The notes under the pieces are model-generated. The model was not told the DNA's origin and made no database searches. It saw only the letters and a program-made list of their open reading frames with translations. The translations under genes and the position numbers were made by a program. A DNA stretch of 64,000 nt from Parafannyhessea umbonata (GTDB lineage Bacteria > Actinomycetota > Coriobacteriia > Coriobacteriales > Atopobiaceae), in NCBI RefSeq assembly GCF_900111255.1, contig NZ_FOGP01000001.1, positions 160,894 through 224,893 on the forward strand, written 5' to 3'. Below, piece after piece: positions 7,486 to 16,546 of the stretch. The first letter of the stretch is position 1. The number at the start of each line of letters is the position of its first letter.

Positions 7486-7781
7486 CACAAAACGAATTTC
7501 TGCATGTAAGAAAGGTACGGCATAACTTTTTTGAGTGTTAGCATGCGCGTTCGAAGGCTGTTACACGCGTGTTGCTCATTGCATATATCCCCATATGACA
7601 CTGGAATAGATTCACTCACATCTTACGGATGATTAGTATCAAATAGGTTACGAAAATAATCCAATATGAGGATGATGAATCGCTTATGCACGAAATATTA
7701 CTAAAGTGGGGTACCGTTATTAATAGTAAAGTACACAGATGTTTTCGTTGCTCGAACGCACGACCGCTGAGGAGTGAGTTT
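7486..7781 (+). promoter_or_regulatory. AT-rich leader of the amino-acid transporter operon
   Basis: About 300 bases without a gene and clearly richer in A and T than the surroundings. A weaker GlnR-like site lies at 7560-7575 (minus strand GCAAC-N6-GTAAC, 8 of 10 box positions). I could not settle on one promoter. The region should hold the promoter and nitrogen control of the operon that follows. Confidence 0.35.
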
Positions 7782-9998
7782 ATGAACGCAAAGTCGATTG
7801 GACGGGCCGCGAGGGCCGCGTTTGCGGTGAGCCTCGCACTCGTCATGACCCTGGTTGTCGCGGGGTGCGCCCAGCCGGGCGGCGACACCAGTGGGACGCC
7901 TTCGTCTGACGAGAGCTACAGCACCGTCACGCCGGGCAAGTTGACCGTGGTGTCCGACCTGGCCAACCCGCCGTTCGACTACATGGACGGCGACATGCCC
8001 ACTGGCTTCGAGGTCGACCTTATGAATGCCCTTGCGAGCAAGATGGGCCTCGAGGTCGAGTATCTCTCGCCGCTCAAGTTCGACTCCATCGTCCCCACGA
8101 TCCAGCAGGGTGGAAAGGCCGACGTCGGTGCCTCTAACTTCACCATTACCGAGGAGCGCCTACAGTCCATCGACTTCACGGACGCCTACATCGACTCCAA
8201 CCAGGGACTCGTGACCTCTGCCGACATCTCGCAAGCGGTCTCGTCTGACGTGTCCTCGCTCAACACCCCCTCAACCCAGGTTGCGGTCCAGGCGGGCACG
8301 ACGGGGGAGTCCTGGGTCAAGGAGAACCTTCCGAGCGCCACGGTGGTCTCCCTGGACGACCCCATTCAGGCGCTCACGGGCGTGCAGACCGGTCTTTACA
8401 AGGCAGCGGTTGCCGATCTTCCCGTCATGCAGTACGAGGTGAAGAGCGCCTACACCGGCCTCTCCGTCGCCATGGAGATTCCCACGGGCGAGCAGTACGG
8501 CCTTGTCGTGAGCAAGGACAACCCCGGACTGACCAAGGCGCTCAACAAGGCCCTTCAGGAGTGTCGCGAGGACGGTACGCTCTCCCAGCTCGAGACCAAG
8601 TGGTTCGGCGAGGACTACGAGTCTGAGGGCTCCGGTGCCGCCGCTACCGCGACCCAGGCTACGACGGCCTCCGGCAACGCCGGCAGCATCGACGTCAACA
8701 AGGCGACTGCGCGTCCTAACGAGTCCGGTGGAGACGGCGTCATCGGTGGCATGAACACCAGGCTCACCTGGGAGGGAACTGTCAACGTAGACGACGGCGT
8801 CTCCTCCGTCACGCTCTCGCTGCCCGAGGGCTCCACCTTTGACGGCTCCACCACCCGCGTGACTGTCCTCGACGGCCTGAACCGTATAAACGTTGACAGC
8901 GAGACGTCTACTGACGGCTCGAGCGTCACCATCAAGTTCAAGACCCCCGTGCCCTCCGGCTCGCTGCTGCGCCTCGAGATCACCGACATGCAGTTCCCCG
9001 CAGAGGGCGGCGACTTCGTCGTGTCGGGTAGCTACGTCACGGGTGCCGGCACACAGGGCGCCCTCGACGACTCTCCCTCGATCTCGATCATCGCGAACAC
9101 CCCCGTTCAGGCAATCGTCAACTACCTCGATGGCCAGACCTGGGTCGAGGCGTGGAACTCCGTTCCGTTCCTCAACATGTTCTTCAAGCCCCAGCTCCTG
9201 GTGACCTCGTTCGTGTCGCTGTTCAACGGCTGGCTGCTCTGCCTGCTGCTGGTCGTCATTGCCTACCCGTTCGCCATCGCGCTCGGTCTTCTGTTCGCGA
9301 TCATGAAGATCTCCAACTTCAGGATCGCCCGCGTCATCGCCGCCATCTACATCAACGTCCTGCGCGGAACGCCTCTGTTCCTGCAGATCTACATCATGTT
9401 CTTCGGTCTGCCGATGATGGGCATCAACATCGACAACAACGTCCTGGGCGTCATTGTCATCGCGATCAACTCGTCCGCCTACCAGGCCGAGATCTTCCGT
9501 GCGGGCATCCAGTCCATCCCGAACGGGCAGTACGAGGCCGCGGCGTCTCTGGGCATGAACCGTGCGCAGACCATGTTCACGGTCATCCTTCCCCAGATGG
9601 TCCGTCGCGTCATCCCGACCGTCACAAGCGACTTCATCACCTCGTACAAGGACACCTCGCTGCTGTCCTCCGTCGGCGTCATGGAGCTCATGATGTTCTC
9701 CAAGAACCTCACGACGGTTTCTGGCAACATCACCCCGTACATGGCGGCGGCCATCTACTACCTCATCGTGACCATCCCCCTGATCAAGGCCGTCGGTGTC
9801 GTCGAGGGTCGCATGGCTGCGGCCGAGAACGGCGGTGGCCCGCGTCCCAAGGCCGGTGCGAAGTCTGCGGGCGCAAGCTCCAAGGCCCAGACTCCCGAGC
9901 CCGCGTCCATGGGCTATCACGCGGAGGAGAAGGACACGGCAAGCGTGCTAGGTGCCCTCTCGGCTCCGTTCCGCGCCCATTCCAGCAAGGAGGCATAA
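7782..9998 (+). CDS. Amino-acid ABC transporter: fused lipoprotein binding domain and permease
   Basis: A 738-residue fusion. Residues 1-28 form a lipoprotein signal ending in the lipobox VAGC. Residues 45-275 form a polar amino-acid binding domain (SDLANPPFDYMDGDMPTGFEVDL). Residues 275-430 are a low-complexity linker plus a beta-rich domain that I do not recognise. Residues 455-690 form a HisM/GlnP permease with the EAA loop (EAAASLGM). The C-terminal tail is polar. The start at 7782 has GGAG before it and gives a proper signal peptide; the longer upstream reading frame does not. Binding-protein/permease fusions are known from GlnP of lactic bacteria. Glutamine or a related amino acid is the likely substrate from the glnA/GlnR context. 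Confidence 0.9.
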   Translation: MNAKSIGRAARAAFAVSLALVMTLVVAGCAQPGGDTSGTPSSDESYSTVTPGKLTVVSDLANPPFDYMDGDMPTGFEVDLMNALASKMGLEVEYLSPLKFDSIVPTIQQGGKADVGASNFTITEERLQSIDFTDAYIDSNQGLVTSADISQAVSSDVSSLNTPSTQVAVQAGTTGESWVKENLPSATVVSLDDPIQALTGVQTGLYKAAVADLPVMQYEVKSAYTGLSVAMEIPTGEQYGLVVSKDNPGLTKALNKALQECREDGTLSQLETKWFGEDYESEGSGAAATATQATTASGNAGSIDVNKATARPNESGGDGVIGGMNTRLTWEGTVNVDDGVSSVTLSLPEGSTFDGSTTRVTVLDGLNRINVDSETSTDGSSVTIKFKTPVPSGSLLRLEITDMQFPAEGGDFVVSGSYVTGAGTQGALDDSPSISIIANTPVQAIVNYLDGQTWVEAWNSVPFLNMFFKPQLLVTSFVSLFNGWLLCLLLVVIAYPFAIALGLLFAIMKISNFRIARVIAAIYINVLRGTPLFLQIYIMFFGLPMMGINIDNNVLGVIVIAINSSAYQAEIFRAGIQSIPNGQYEAAASLGMNRAQTMFTVILPQMVRRVIPTVTSDFITSYKDTSLLSSVGVMELMMFSKNLTTVSGNITPYMAAAIYYLIVTIPLIKAVGVVEGRMAAAENGGGPRPKAGAKSAGASSKAQTPEPASMGYHAEEKDTASVLGALSAPFRAHSSKEA

Positions 9999-10001
9999 GC
10001 C

Positions 10002-10862
10002 ATGCGTTCCAAGAAGAATCACGCCCCGGCGTTTGACGTCCCGCCTGCCATGGATGCCGCCGAGGCCGCAAAGATCGCCTACGACCAGGACGTCAGTCGC
10101 TCGAAGCACCACTTCGTGCCGGGCGAGCACCCCGTCGTGCGCATCGAGCACCTCAACAAGACCTTTACCGACACCCCCGTCCTCAGGGACGTCAACCTGA
10201 ACGTGTGGAACGGCGAGATCGTCGTCGTCCTGGGTCCCTCGGGCTCGGGAAAGTCCACGATGCTGCGCTGCATCAACCTGCTCGAGACGCCCACGGCCGG
10301 CCACATCCTCATCGACGACGAGGAGATCACCGGCGCGAGCAAGACCAACGTCAACGAGCTGCGCAAGAACCTGGGCATGGTGTTCCAGGGCTTCAACCTT
10401 TTCCCACACATGACTGCGCTCGAGAACGTCATGGTCGGCCAGGTGAAGGTGCTCAAGAAGTCCAAGGAGGAGGCTCGCGTCGAGGCCATGAAGCAGCTTG
10501 AGGCCGTCGGCATGGCCGACCGAGCGGACTTCAAGCCGCCCCAGCTCTCCGGTGGACAGCAGCAGCGCGTCGCCATCGCGCGTGCCGTCGCGATGCACCC
10601 CAAGGTCCTGCTCTTCGACGAGCCGACCTCCGCGCTCGACCCCGAGCTCGTGCGCGATGTCCTTGCCGTCATGCGTGATCTTGCCCTCAACGGCGACATG
10701 ACGATGATCGTCGTCACGCACGAGATGGGCTTTGCGCGCGACGTCGCCGACCGCGTCGTGTTCATGGAAGGCGGCGTCGTTGTTGAACAGGGCCTGCCCG
10801 ACGAGGTCTTCGACCACCCGCAGCAGGAGAGAACAAAGGAGTTCTTGGGTAGCATTCGTTAA
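10002..10862 (+). CDS. glnQ: Amino-acid ABC transporter ATPase, GlnQ-like
   Basis: A 286-residue ATPase that drives the fused transporter just upstream (3-bp gap, AAGGAGG ribosome site inside the end of that gene). Walker A is [10 protein letters not shown] (near 79-88), Q-loop [10 protein letters not shown], signature LSGGQQQR, Walker [13 protein letters not shown] and switch VTHEMGF, all intact. It carries about 45 extra N-terminal residues (basic start, then [10 protein letters not shown]) compared with usual 240-residue relatives. The GlnQ name rests on family similarity and nitrogen-gene context, not on known substrate. Confidence 0.9.
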   Translation: MRSKKNHAPAFDVPPAMDAAEAAKIAYDQDVSRSKHHFVPGEHPVVRIEHLNKTFTDTPVLRDVNLNVWNGEIVVVLGPSGSGKSTMLRCINLLETPTAGHILIDDEEITGASKTNVNELRKNLGMVFQGFNLFPHMTALENVMVGQVKVLKKSKEEARVEAMKQLEAVGMADRADFKPPQLSGGQQQRVAIARAVAMHPKVLLFDEPTSALDPELVRDVLAVMRDLALNGDMTMIVVTHEMGFARDVADRVVFMEGGVVVEQGLPDEVFDHPQQERTKEFLGSIR

Positions 10863-10970
10863 CAGATATGTCCACTCTTGCCTTTGAACCTGAATTGTTG
10901 CAATAAAGCGCTAATCTAAATTCAAAAAAGACGGCAAAACATTAACGCCTGATTTGCGACCGTGCAAAAC

Positions 10971-10986
10971 GTTTCGGGCATGTTAC
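10971..10986 (-). promoter_or_regulatory. GlnR box upstream of the GlnR-like gene
   Basis: On the minus strand it reads GTAAC-ATGCCC-GAAAC, again a perfect GTNAC-N6-GAAAC site. Over 18 bases it matches the glnA site at 16. A -10-like TATGCT (10996-11001) follows on the plus strand, so the box overlaps the -35 of the regulator gene and suggests autoregulation. Confidence 0.7.
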
Positions 10987-11075
10987 AGAAATCGTTATGC
11001 TAGTCTTACCGAGAAGCGTTCTAGGGCGTTTCTCGATTTCTCATAGAGTGGCAATTCGACTCAGGGGGTCATCGG

Positions 11076-11750
11076 ATGCATCACAAGAACATCCTGCTTC
11101 TGGCACGGACGTCTCGCTTTATTGAGCGCATGCGCGAACTCAAGCATGCCCTCGACGTGTCGATTCTACCGACCACTCCCGAGACGTTCTCTCAGGCGAT
11201 TGACTCCGGCCACGAGTTCGACCTTGTGATCATCGATTCCGGCGGCCTGGACCAGGAGGCGCTGAACGCCGTCGACGCCTACGTGAGCGAGAACGGCTTC
11301 ATCCCTACCCTCGTCATCCAGGACGAGAGCAAGCTCAACAACCTTCACCTTCCGGCGCAGGGGAGGAGCGACTTCATCCTCTCGACGGCAGGCGAGCTCG
11401 AGTTCGAGGTTCGCTGCGCGCTGCTGCTGTGGCCGGGCGAGGAGAGCGCCCCCTCCGACATCGTTTCCGTCGACAACATGACGATTAACCTTGCGACCTA
11501 TCAGGTCTACATCGATGACGTTCCCGTCGACCTTACGCTTATGGAGTACTCGCTCCTCTCGTTCCTTGCGACGCACCCCTCGCGCGCGTACTCGCGCGAG
11601 ACCCTGCTCCATCGCGTGTGGGGCTTCGAGTACTGTGGCGGCACGCGTACCGTCGACGTCCACATCCGTCGAGTCCGCTCGAAGGTGGGCCCACAGGTCG
11701 CCTCTCACATCGTGACAGTCCGCGGCGTCGGCTACCTGTTCAAGCTCTAG
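11076..11750 (+). CDS. glnR: GlnR-like OmpR-family nitrogen regulator
   Basis: A 224-residue transcription factor. The C-terminal half (from about 130) is an OmpR/PhoB winged helix with VWGFEYCGGTRTVDVHIRRVRSKVGP, closely matching the wording of actinobacterial GlnR. The N-terminal half has a receiver-like fold but lacks the paired acidic residues and other phosphorylation-site residues of true receivers (LVIIDSGGLD); such an atypical receiver is the hallmark of GlnR. It follows a glutamine-type transporter, and perfect GlnR boxes precede both it and glnA. The ribosome site is AGGGGGT. A hairpin (GAGAAGCG/CGTTTCTC, near 11012-11035) lies in its leader. Confidence 0.82.
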   Translation: MHHKNILLLARTSRFIERMRELKHALDVSILPTTPETFSQAIDSGHEFDLVIIDSGGLDQEALNAVDAYVSENGFIPTLVIQDESKLNNLHLPAQGRSDFILSTAGELEFEVRCALLLWPGEESAPSDIVSVDNMTINLATYQVYIDDVPVDLTLMEYSLLSFLATHPSRAYSRETLLHRVWGFEYCGGTRTVDVHIRRVRSKVGPQVASHIVTVRGVGYLFKL

Positions 11751-11770
11751 GCGCAGGCTCTTCTCGGCGG

Positions 11771-11800
11771 CATTCCCGTCGGTAAGGAATAGTCTTTTTC
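11771..11800 (+). terminator. Weak terminator after the GlnR-like gene
   Basis: A short stem ATTCC/GGAAT followed within a few bases by TTTTT. Weak, but in the right place. Confidence 0.3.
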
Positions 11801-11930
11801 AGGAAACTAAAAGCCTTGTTCTACTAGCGTGTTTGGCGCTCAGGAGGGCAAGGTTTTTTATATGTGTGGGTACAGTGAATGCAGAAAGAACTGTTGGATC
11901 GGGCGACGCCCGAAGTCGGAAGGATAGCTC

Positions 11931-13370
11931 ATGAGCATTAGCGATAACGGTCGTCCTCCGGTACCCGGACAGGGGTCAGGTCAAGTTCCCCCGCAGCCGG
12001 TGCCTCCAGCGCAGGGGGCGTCGCAGTGGCAGGCGCAGCCGACCCAGCAGCCGAGTCCTTCCCAGCCACCCGCGCAGCCGAGAATGGTGCCGAGTGCTCC
12101 GGGCGCAGCGGGTGCCCCAAAGAAGGGCTCCCGCAGGCTCCGCATGGTTCTCTTGGGCCTGGGCGGTGGCATCGTGGGGGCGCTTGCCGTCGTGTTCGCT
12201 CTCATGGGCCTCGGCATCATCGGCGGCACGCAGGTCATCGAGACGACCAACAGCTCGGCCGGTCAGACCATCAACATCACTGCAAGCGGTGAGGACGCGA
12301 CCGTCGCCCAGGCAGCTGCCGCCAAGGCGCTTCCCTCGGTCGTTGTCGTGAACGTGTCGTCCTCGTCCGCCACGGGGCTTGGCTCGGGCGTCATCTACGA
12401 CACCGACGGCAACATCATCACGAACAACCATGTAATTGATGGCGCGACGAGCGTCTCGGTCACCTATGACGGAAAGAGCTACGACGCGAGCGTCGTGGGC
12501 ACGGACGCCTCGAGCGACCTGGCCGTCATCCACGTCGACTGGGGCGACACGCAGGTGACGCCGATGGAGATCGCCGATTCCGACAAGCTGGTTGTGGGCG
12601 ACTGGGTCATGACGGTTGGTAGCCCATTCGGGCTTGACCAGTCCGTCTCGGCGGGCATCGTCAGCTCGCTTGCCCGCAACCAGATGATGAAGTCCGCCTC
12701 GGGCAACACGCTCTACACCAACCTCATCCAGACCGATGCGGCCATCAACCCCGGCAACTCTGGTGGCGCCCTGGTCAACAGCGAGGGCAAGCTGGTCGGC
12801 ATCTGCACGCTCTTCTCGTCTGACACCGAGTCCTTTGCAGGCATCGGCTTCGCCATCCCCAGCAATTACGCGAAGGACGTCGCCGACAAGATCATTGCGG
12901 GCGAGACCGTTACCCACGCCTACATCGGCCTCTCGATGTCGACCGTGACCGCCCAGAACGCCAAGGCGAACGATCTTTCGGTGACCTCCGGCGCATACGT
13001 CGCCAAGGTGACCGACGGCGGACCTGCCGCGGCCGCCGGCATCCAAGTTGGTGACGTCATCACTAAGGTGAACGGCGAGGACATCCAGTCTGCCGACGGC
13101 ATGATTCTGAACGTGCGCTCGCACAAGATCGGCGAGACCGTGACCGTGACCCTCATGCGCGGAGACGAGGAGAAGACCGTCACCGTCACGCTTGGTTCCG
13201 ATGAGAACCTGCAGAAGGAACAGTCGGATTCGAACTCCCAGCAGAGGCAGAAGAGGGACTCCGACGGCTCTTCTGACGACGACGTGATGCGTGAGATCTA
13301 CGACTACCTGAACAACAACCGCGGCGGCTCCTACGAGTCCGATGGGGCGAGCGTGGACAACGCCGCATAG
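11931..13370 (+). CDS. htrA: HtrA/DegP-like serine protease with PDZ domain
   Basis: A 479-residue membrane-anchored quality-control protease acting outside the cell membrane. A Pro/Gln-rich cytoplasmic tail (1-62) precedes one membrane segment (about 66-97). The trypsin-like domain has His near 167 (NNHVI), Asp near 196 (SDLAVI) and Ser near 277 (GNSGGAL). A PDZ domain spans about 335-425 and the tail is polar. The cytoplasmic Pro/Gln tail is typical of actinobacterial HtrA. The gene stands alone: GGAAGGA ribosome site, terminator downstream. Confidence 0.95.
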   Translation: MSISDNGRPPVPGQGSGQVPPQPVPPAQGASQWQAQPTQQPSPSQPPAQPRMVPSAPGAAGAPKKGSRRLRMVLLGLGGGIVGALAVVFALMGLGIIGGTQVIETTNSSAGQTINITASGEDATVAQAAAAKALPSVVVVNVSSSSATGLGSGVIYDTDGNIITNNHVIDGATSVSVTYDGKSYDASVVGTDASSDLAVIHVDWGDTQVTPMEIADSDKLVVGDWVMTVGSPFGLDQSVSAGIVSSLARNQMMKSASGNTLYTNLIQTDAAINPGNSGGALVNSEGKLVGICTLFSSDTESFAGIGFAIPSNYAKDVADKIIAGETVTHAYIGLSMSTVTAQNAKANDLSVTSGAYVAKVTDGGPAAAAGIQVGDVITKVNGEDIQSADGMILNVRSHKIGETVTVTLMRGDEEKTVTVTLGSDENLQKEQSDSNSQQRQKRDSDGSSDDDVMREIYDYLNNNRGGSYESDGASVDNAA

Positions 13371-13406
13371 GCGCCTGGCGACGGCGACTCGCGCCTGGCG
13401 CGGAGC

Positions 13407-13438
13407 GGGCCGGCCCTCGATAGGGGGCCGGCCCCTTT
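13407..13438 (+). terminator. Intrinsic terminator of htrA
   Basis: A 10-bp GC stem (13407-13416 with 13425-13434) followed by CTTT. The T run is short. Confidence 0.65.
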
Positions 13439-13442
13439 GTGT

Positions 13443-13471
13443 TTGACGGATACCCTATGGGGGTATATTAT
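13443..13471 (+). promoter_or_regulatory. Copper-responsive promoter with CsoR operator in the spacer
   Basis: TTGACG (13443-13448), 17 bp, TATTAT (13466-13471): the best promoter in the window. The whole spacer is the palindrome ATACCC-TATGG-GGGTAT (13450-13466), the classical CsoR operator form. Bound CsoR would block polymerase directly. Confidence 0.85.
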
Positions 13472-13484
13472 TGCCATTGATGAC

Positions 13485-13502
13485 ATGCCATTGGGGGTAT
13501 AT
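13485..13502 (+). promoter_or_regulatory. Second, half-conserved CsoR operator
   Basis: ATGCCATTGGGGGTATAT repeats the right half of the main operator (GGGGGTATA) but has a poor left half. It lies just past the expected transcript start. A small hairpin ATGCCACC/GGTGGCAT (13501-13518) overlaps its end. Confidence 0.5.
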
Positions 13503-13552
13503 GCCACCTCGGTGGCATCTCCGTGGGAAGGTTTGGGAAAGAGGGGTCTGAC

Positions 13553-13867
13553 GTGGAGACTGACGCGAAGGAAGAGGCGTGCCGCTGCCACCAGAAGCAC
13601 ATGCCACGCGACGAGAAGCTCAAGCGTGACCTGGGCAGCCGCATCAACCGTGCGGTGGGGCAGCTCAACGGCATCAGGCAGATGATCGAGGACGACCGCT
13701 ATTGCGGCGACGTCCTCACGCAGCTCGCGGCGGTCCAGTCGGCCGTGAAGGCAATCAGCCGCGAGGTCATGAAGGACCACCTTGAGACCTGCGTGGTGGA
13801 GCGCGTCCAGGCGGGTGACGTCGAGGCGGTAGACGAGGTCATGGCACTCTTCAAGAAGTTCATGTAG
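13553..13867 (+). CDS. csoR: CsoR-type copper-sensing repressor
   Basis: A 104-residue all-helical DNA-binding repressor that releases DNA when it binds Cu(I). The core [34 protein letters not shown] carries the first Cys ligand, and MKDHLETCV carries the His-x3-Cys pair, so the Cu(I) triad appears complete. The reading frame can start with GTG at 13523 or at 13553; the second is preferred because AAAGAGGGG lies six bases before it. A CsoR palindrome sits in the promoter, and copA follows eight bases after the stop, so it controls its own operon. Confidence 0.92.
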   Translation: METDAKEEACRCHQKHMPRDEKLKRDLGSRINRAVGQLNGIRQMIEDDRYCGDVLTQLAAVQSAVKAISREVMKDHLETCVVERVQAGDVEAVDEVMALFKKFM

Positions 13868-13875
13868 GGGGAAGC

Positions 13876-16527
13876 GTGACACGGCAAAACACACGAGAGG
13901 CGTTCGACGTCACGGGCATGACCTGCGCCGCCTGCTCGGCGAGGGTCGAGCGCGCCGCGGGCGGCGTCGAGGGCGTCGAGTCGGCAAGCGTCAATCTTCT
14001 GAAGAACACGATGGAGCTGGAGTACGACGGCGACCCGGCGACCATCGCGCGCGTCGTCTCGGCCGTCGAGCGGGCCGGCTACGCTGCGACGCCCAGGGCT
14101 GCACGGCCAGCGGGCGCCGCGGGCCCCGCCGAGGGGGCAGGGTCCTTCTTGGCCGCGCGACCCGACGACCCTAGGGTTAACGCGGACAAGGCGATCCAGG
14201 CAAAGCGCATCCAGTTGCGCTGGTCGCTCGTGTTCGGCATCCCCCTGTTCTACTTCGCCATGGGTCCCATGCTCGGCTGGCCGGTGCCTGCTGTACTGTC
14301 TGGCCACAAGGGCATGATGGCCTTCGCCATAACGCAGCTGCTCCTGGCGACGGCCGTGCTGTTCGTGAACAGGAGCTACTTCACGACGGGCTTCAGGACG
14401 CTCGCGCACTTCTCGCCAAACATGGACTCGCTCATCGCGATCGGCTCGGCGTCAAGCTACGCCTACAGCCTCACTGGGGTGTACCGGATGGCCTTGGCGC
14501 TGGGTTCGCTCGACCTCGACGCTGCGCACCAGGCCATGATGCACGGGCTGTACTTCGACTCCGCGGGGACCATCCTCGTGCTCATCACGCTGGGAAAGTT
14601 CTTCGAGGCACGCGCCAAGGGGAAGACGACGAGCGCCATCGGCGCGCTGATGGACCTTGCGCCCCGAGAGGCCACGGTCCTGCGCGACGGCATCGAGTCC
14701 AGGGTTCCCACCGCTCGGCTGCGCGTGGGCGACGTGGTGGTCGTTCGAGCTGGCGAGTCCGTCCCAGCCGACGGCGTCGTGCTCGAGGGGACGGCCTCCG
14801 TCGACGAGTCGGCGCTCACAGGCGAGCCGCTTCCTGTGGAGAAGTGCGCGGACTCCCTGGTGACGGGGGCCACCGTCAGCATGACGGGCTGGTTCACGAT
14901 GAGGGTCACCGCGGTGGGCGAGGACACCGCACTGGCGGGCATCATCCGCCTGGTTGACGAGGCCACGAGCACCAAGGCGCCCATCGAGCGCGTCGCCGAC
15001 CGCATTGCAGGCGTGTTCGTTCCCGCGGTGCTCGTCGTGGCGGCCGTGACGCTGCTGGCGTGGCTCGCTCTGGCCCCGGGTGACTTCTCGGCCGCATTCA
15101 ACCATGCGGTGAGCGTACTGGTCATCAGCTGCCCCTGCGCGCTCGGCCTGGCGACGCCCACCGCCGTCATGGTGGGAACGGAGCGCGCCGCGGCAAACGG
15201 CATCATGGTGAAGAGCGCGGAGGCCCTCGAGGGGGCGTGCGCCCTGGACGTGGTCGTGCTGGACAAGACGGGCACGATCACCGAGGGGGCTCCCTCGGTG
15301 ACGGACGTCGCGCTGGCCGATGGCGTAGGGGAAGACGAGATGGTGGGCCTCGCCGCCGCCCTCGAGCGGAAGAGCGAGCACCCGCTGGCAACGGCCGTCG
15401 TGTCGTACGCAAGGGGCAGAAACATCGCGTTCGAGGCCGACGTCTTGGAGTTCAGGCAGGTCGTCGGGGGCGGCCTGCGCGGTAGCGTCGCTGGCTACGA
15501 CGTGCTCGTAGGAAACGAGCGCCTGATGGGCGAGGCTGACGTGGACGTGAGCGCACAGGCCGGTGCGGCAGCGGCCATGGCCCAAAGGGCGGCGACCCCG
15601 CTCTTCGTGGCGGCGGATGGGGCGTGCCTGGGAGTCTTGGGCGTCGCAGACGAGGTAAAGGCCGGCTCGGCCTCTGCCGTCGCCCAGCTCAGGAGCCTGG
15701 GACTGCATACCGTCATGCTGACGGGGGACCAGCCCAAGAGCGCCGCCGCCATCGCTTCCGAGGTCGGCGTCGACGAGGTCGTGGCCGGCGTGCTCCCCGA
15801 CCAAAAGGAGAATAAGGTCAGGCAACTACAGGACGAGGGACTCCATGTCGCCATGGTCGGCGACGGCATCAACGACGCCCCCGCCCTCGCGCGCGCCGAC
15901 ATCGGCATCGCCATCGGCGCCGGGACGGACGTTGCCATCGGCTCGGCCGACATCGTGCTCATGCGCTCGGACCCCATGGATGTGGTCACGTCCGTAGAGC
16001 TGAGTCGCGCAACCATGCGCAACATCAAGCAGAACCTGTTCTGGGCGCTGTTCTACAACGCCATCTGCATCCCCGTCGCGATGGGCGTCCTCACGCCCCT
16101 GGGTGTCACGCTCAATCCCATGGTGGGGGCGGCGGCCATGGGATTCAGTTCGGTGTTCGTCGTGAGCAACGCGCTGCGCCTGTTCCGCTGGAGGCCCTCG
16201 GGCACGGGCTTGGCCGAACCGTCCGCCAAAGTGTCGCGCTCGGTCGCCGCGAGCGTGAAAGAATCAGACGAGCGTGTCCCCACAGGCGAGGGACACGGTG
16301 AGGAGGAACAACCAATGAAGAGCAAGACCATGGCCGTCGAGGGCATGATGTGCCAGAACTGCGTTCGCCACGTGCGCGAGGCGCTCGAGGGCGTCACGGG
16401 CGTCAAGAACGTGGACATCGATCTCGAGGCCGGCACGGCCACGTTCGAGGCGGGCCTTCTGGTGAAGGATGCCGACCTCACGAAGGCGGTCGAGGATGCG
16501 GGCTATAGGGTGATCTCGCTCGCGTAG
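13876..16527 (+). CDS. copA: Copper-exporting P-type ATPase with N- and C-terminal metal domains
   Basis: An 883-residue Cu(I) exporter of the cell membrane, starting with GTG. An N-terminal heavy-metal domain (about 8-75, MTCAACSA) is followed by two membrane helices pairs, the actuator motif TGEP, the membrane copper site SCPCALG, the phosphorylation site DKTGTI, then TGDQ and [10 protein letters not shown]. The order and residues are those of an active PIB-1 ATPase. Unusually, a second heavy-metal domain (MMCQNC) sits at the extreme C-terminus after a polar linker of about 50 residues, and it has its own ribosome site and ATG (separate entry). It is cotranscribed with csoR. Confidence 0.95.
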   Translation: MTRQNTREAFDVTGMTCAACSARVERAAGGVEGVESASVNLLKNTMELEYDGDPATIARVVSAVERAGYAATPRAARPAGAAGPAEGAGSFLAARPDDPRVNADKAIQAKRIQLRWSLVFGIPLFYFAMGPMLGWPVPAVLSGHKGMMAFAITQLLLATAVLFVNRSYFTTGFRTLAHFSPNMDSLIAIGSASSYAYSLTGVYRMALALGSLDLDAAHQAMMHGLYFDSAGTILVLITLGKFFEARAKGKTTSAIGALMDLAPREATVLRDGIESRVPTARLRVGDVVVVRAGESVPADGVVLEGTASVDESALTGEPLPVEKCADSLVTGATVSMTGWFTMRVTAVGEDTALAGIIRLVDEATSTKAPIERVADRIAGVFVPAVLVVAAVTLLAWLALAPGDFSAAFNHAVSVLVISCPCALGLATPTAVMVGTERAAANGIMVKSAEALEGACALDVVVLDKTGTITEGAPSVTDVALADGVGEDEMVGLAAALERKSEHPLATAVVSYARGRNIAFEADVLEFRQVVGGGLRGSVAGYDVLVGNERLMGEADVDVSAQAGAAAAMAQRAATPLFVAADGACLGVLGVADEVKAGSASAVAQLRSLGLHTVMLTGDQPKSAAAIASEVGVDEVVAGVLPDQKENKVRQLQDEGLHVAMVGDGINDAPALARADIGIAIGAGTDVAIGSADIVLMRSDPMDVVTSVELSRATMRNIKQNLFWALFYNAICIPVAMGVLTPLGVTLNPMVGAAAMGFSSVFVVSNALRLFRWRPSGTGLAEPSAKVSRSVAASVKESDERVPTGEGHGEEEQPMKSKTMAVEGMMCQNCVRHVREALEGVTGVKNVDIDLEAGTATFEAGLLVKDADLTKAVEDAGYRVISLA
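16315..16527 (+). CDS. copZ: Nested in-frame copper chaperone (CopZ-like)
   Basis: The last 70 residues of copA form a complete heavy-metal domain (MxCxxC as MMCQNC near residues 10-15, and the usual beta-alpha-beta-beta-alpha-beta length). The sequence AGGAGGA (16301-16307) stands seven bases before the in-frame ATG at 16315, as strong a ribosome site as any in the window. I infer that this start makes a free chaperone as well as the full CopA, comparable in outcome to the frameshift-made CopA(Z) of Escherichia coli. It could instead be a chance purine run in the Glu-rich linker (GEEEQ). Confidence 0.5.
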   Translation: MKSKTMAVEGMMCQNCVRHVREALEGVTGVKNVDIDLEAGTATFEAGLLVKDADLTKAVEDAGYRVISLA

Positions 16528-16546
16528 CGTTGCGGCGAACAGAGAC

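Noticed and set aside
7560-7575. A third full GlnR box
   Set aside because: Each half has one mismatch and the distance to the gene is over 200 bases, so I list it only as a weak site.
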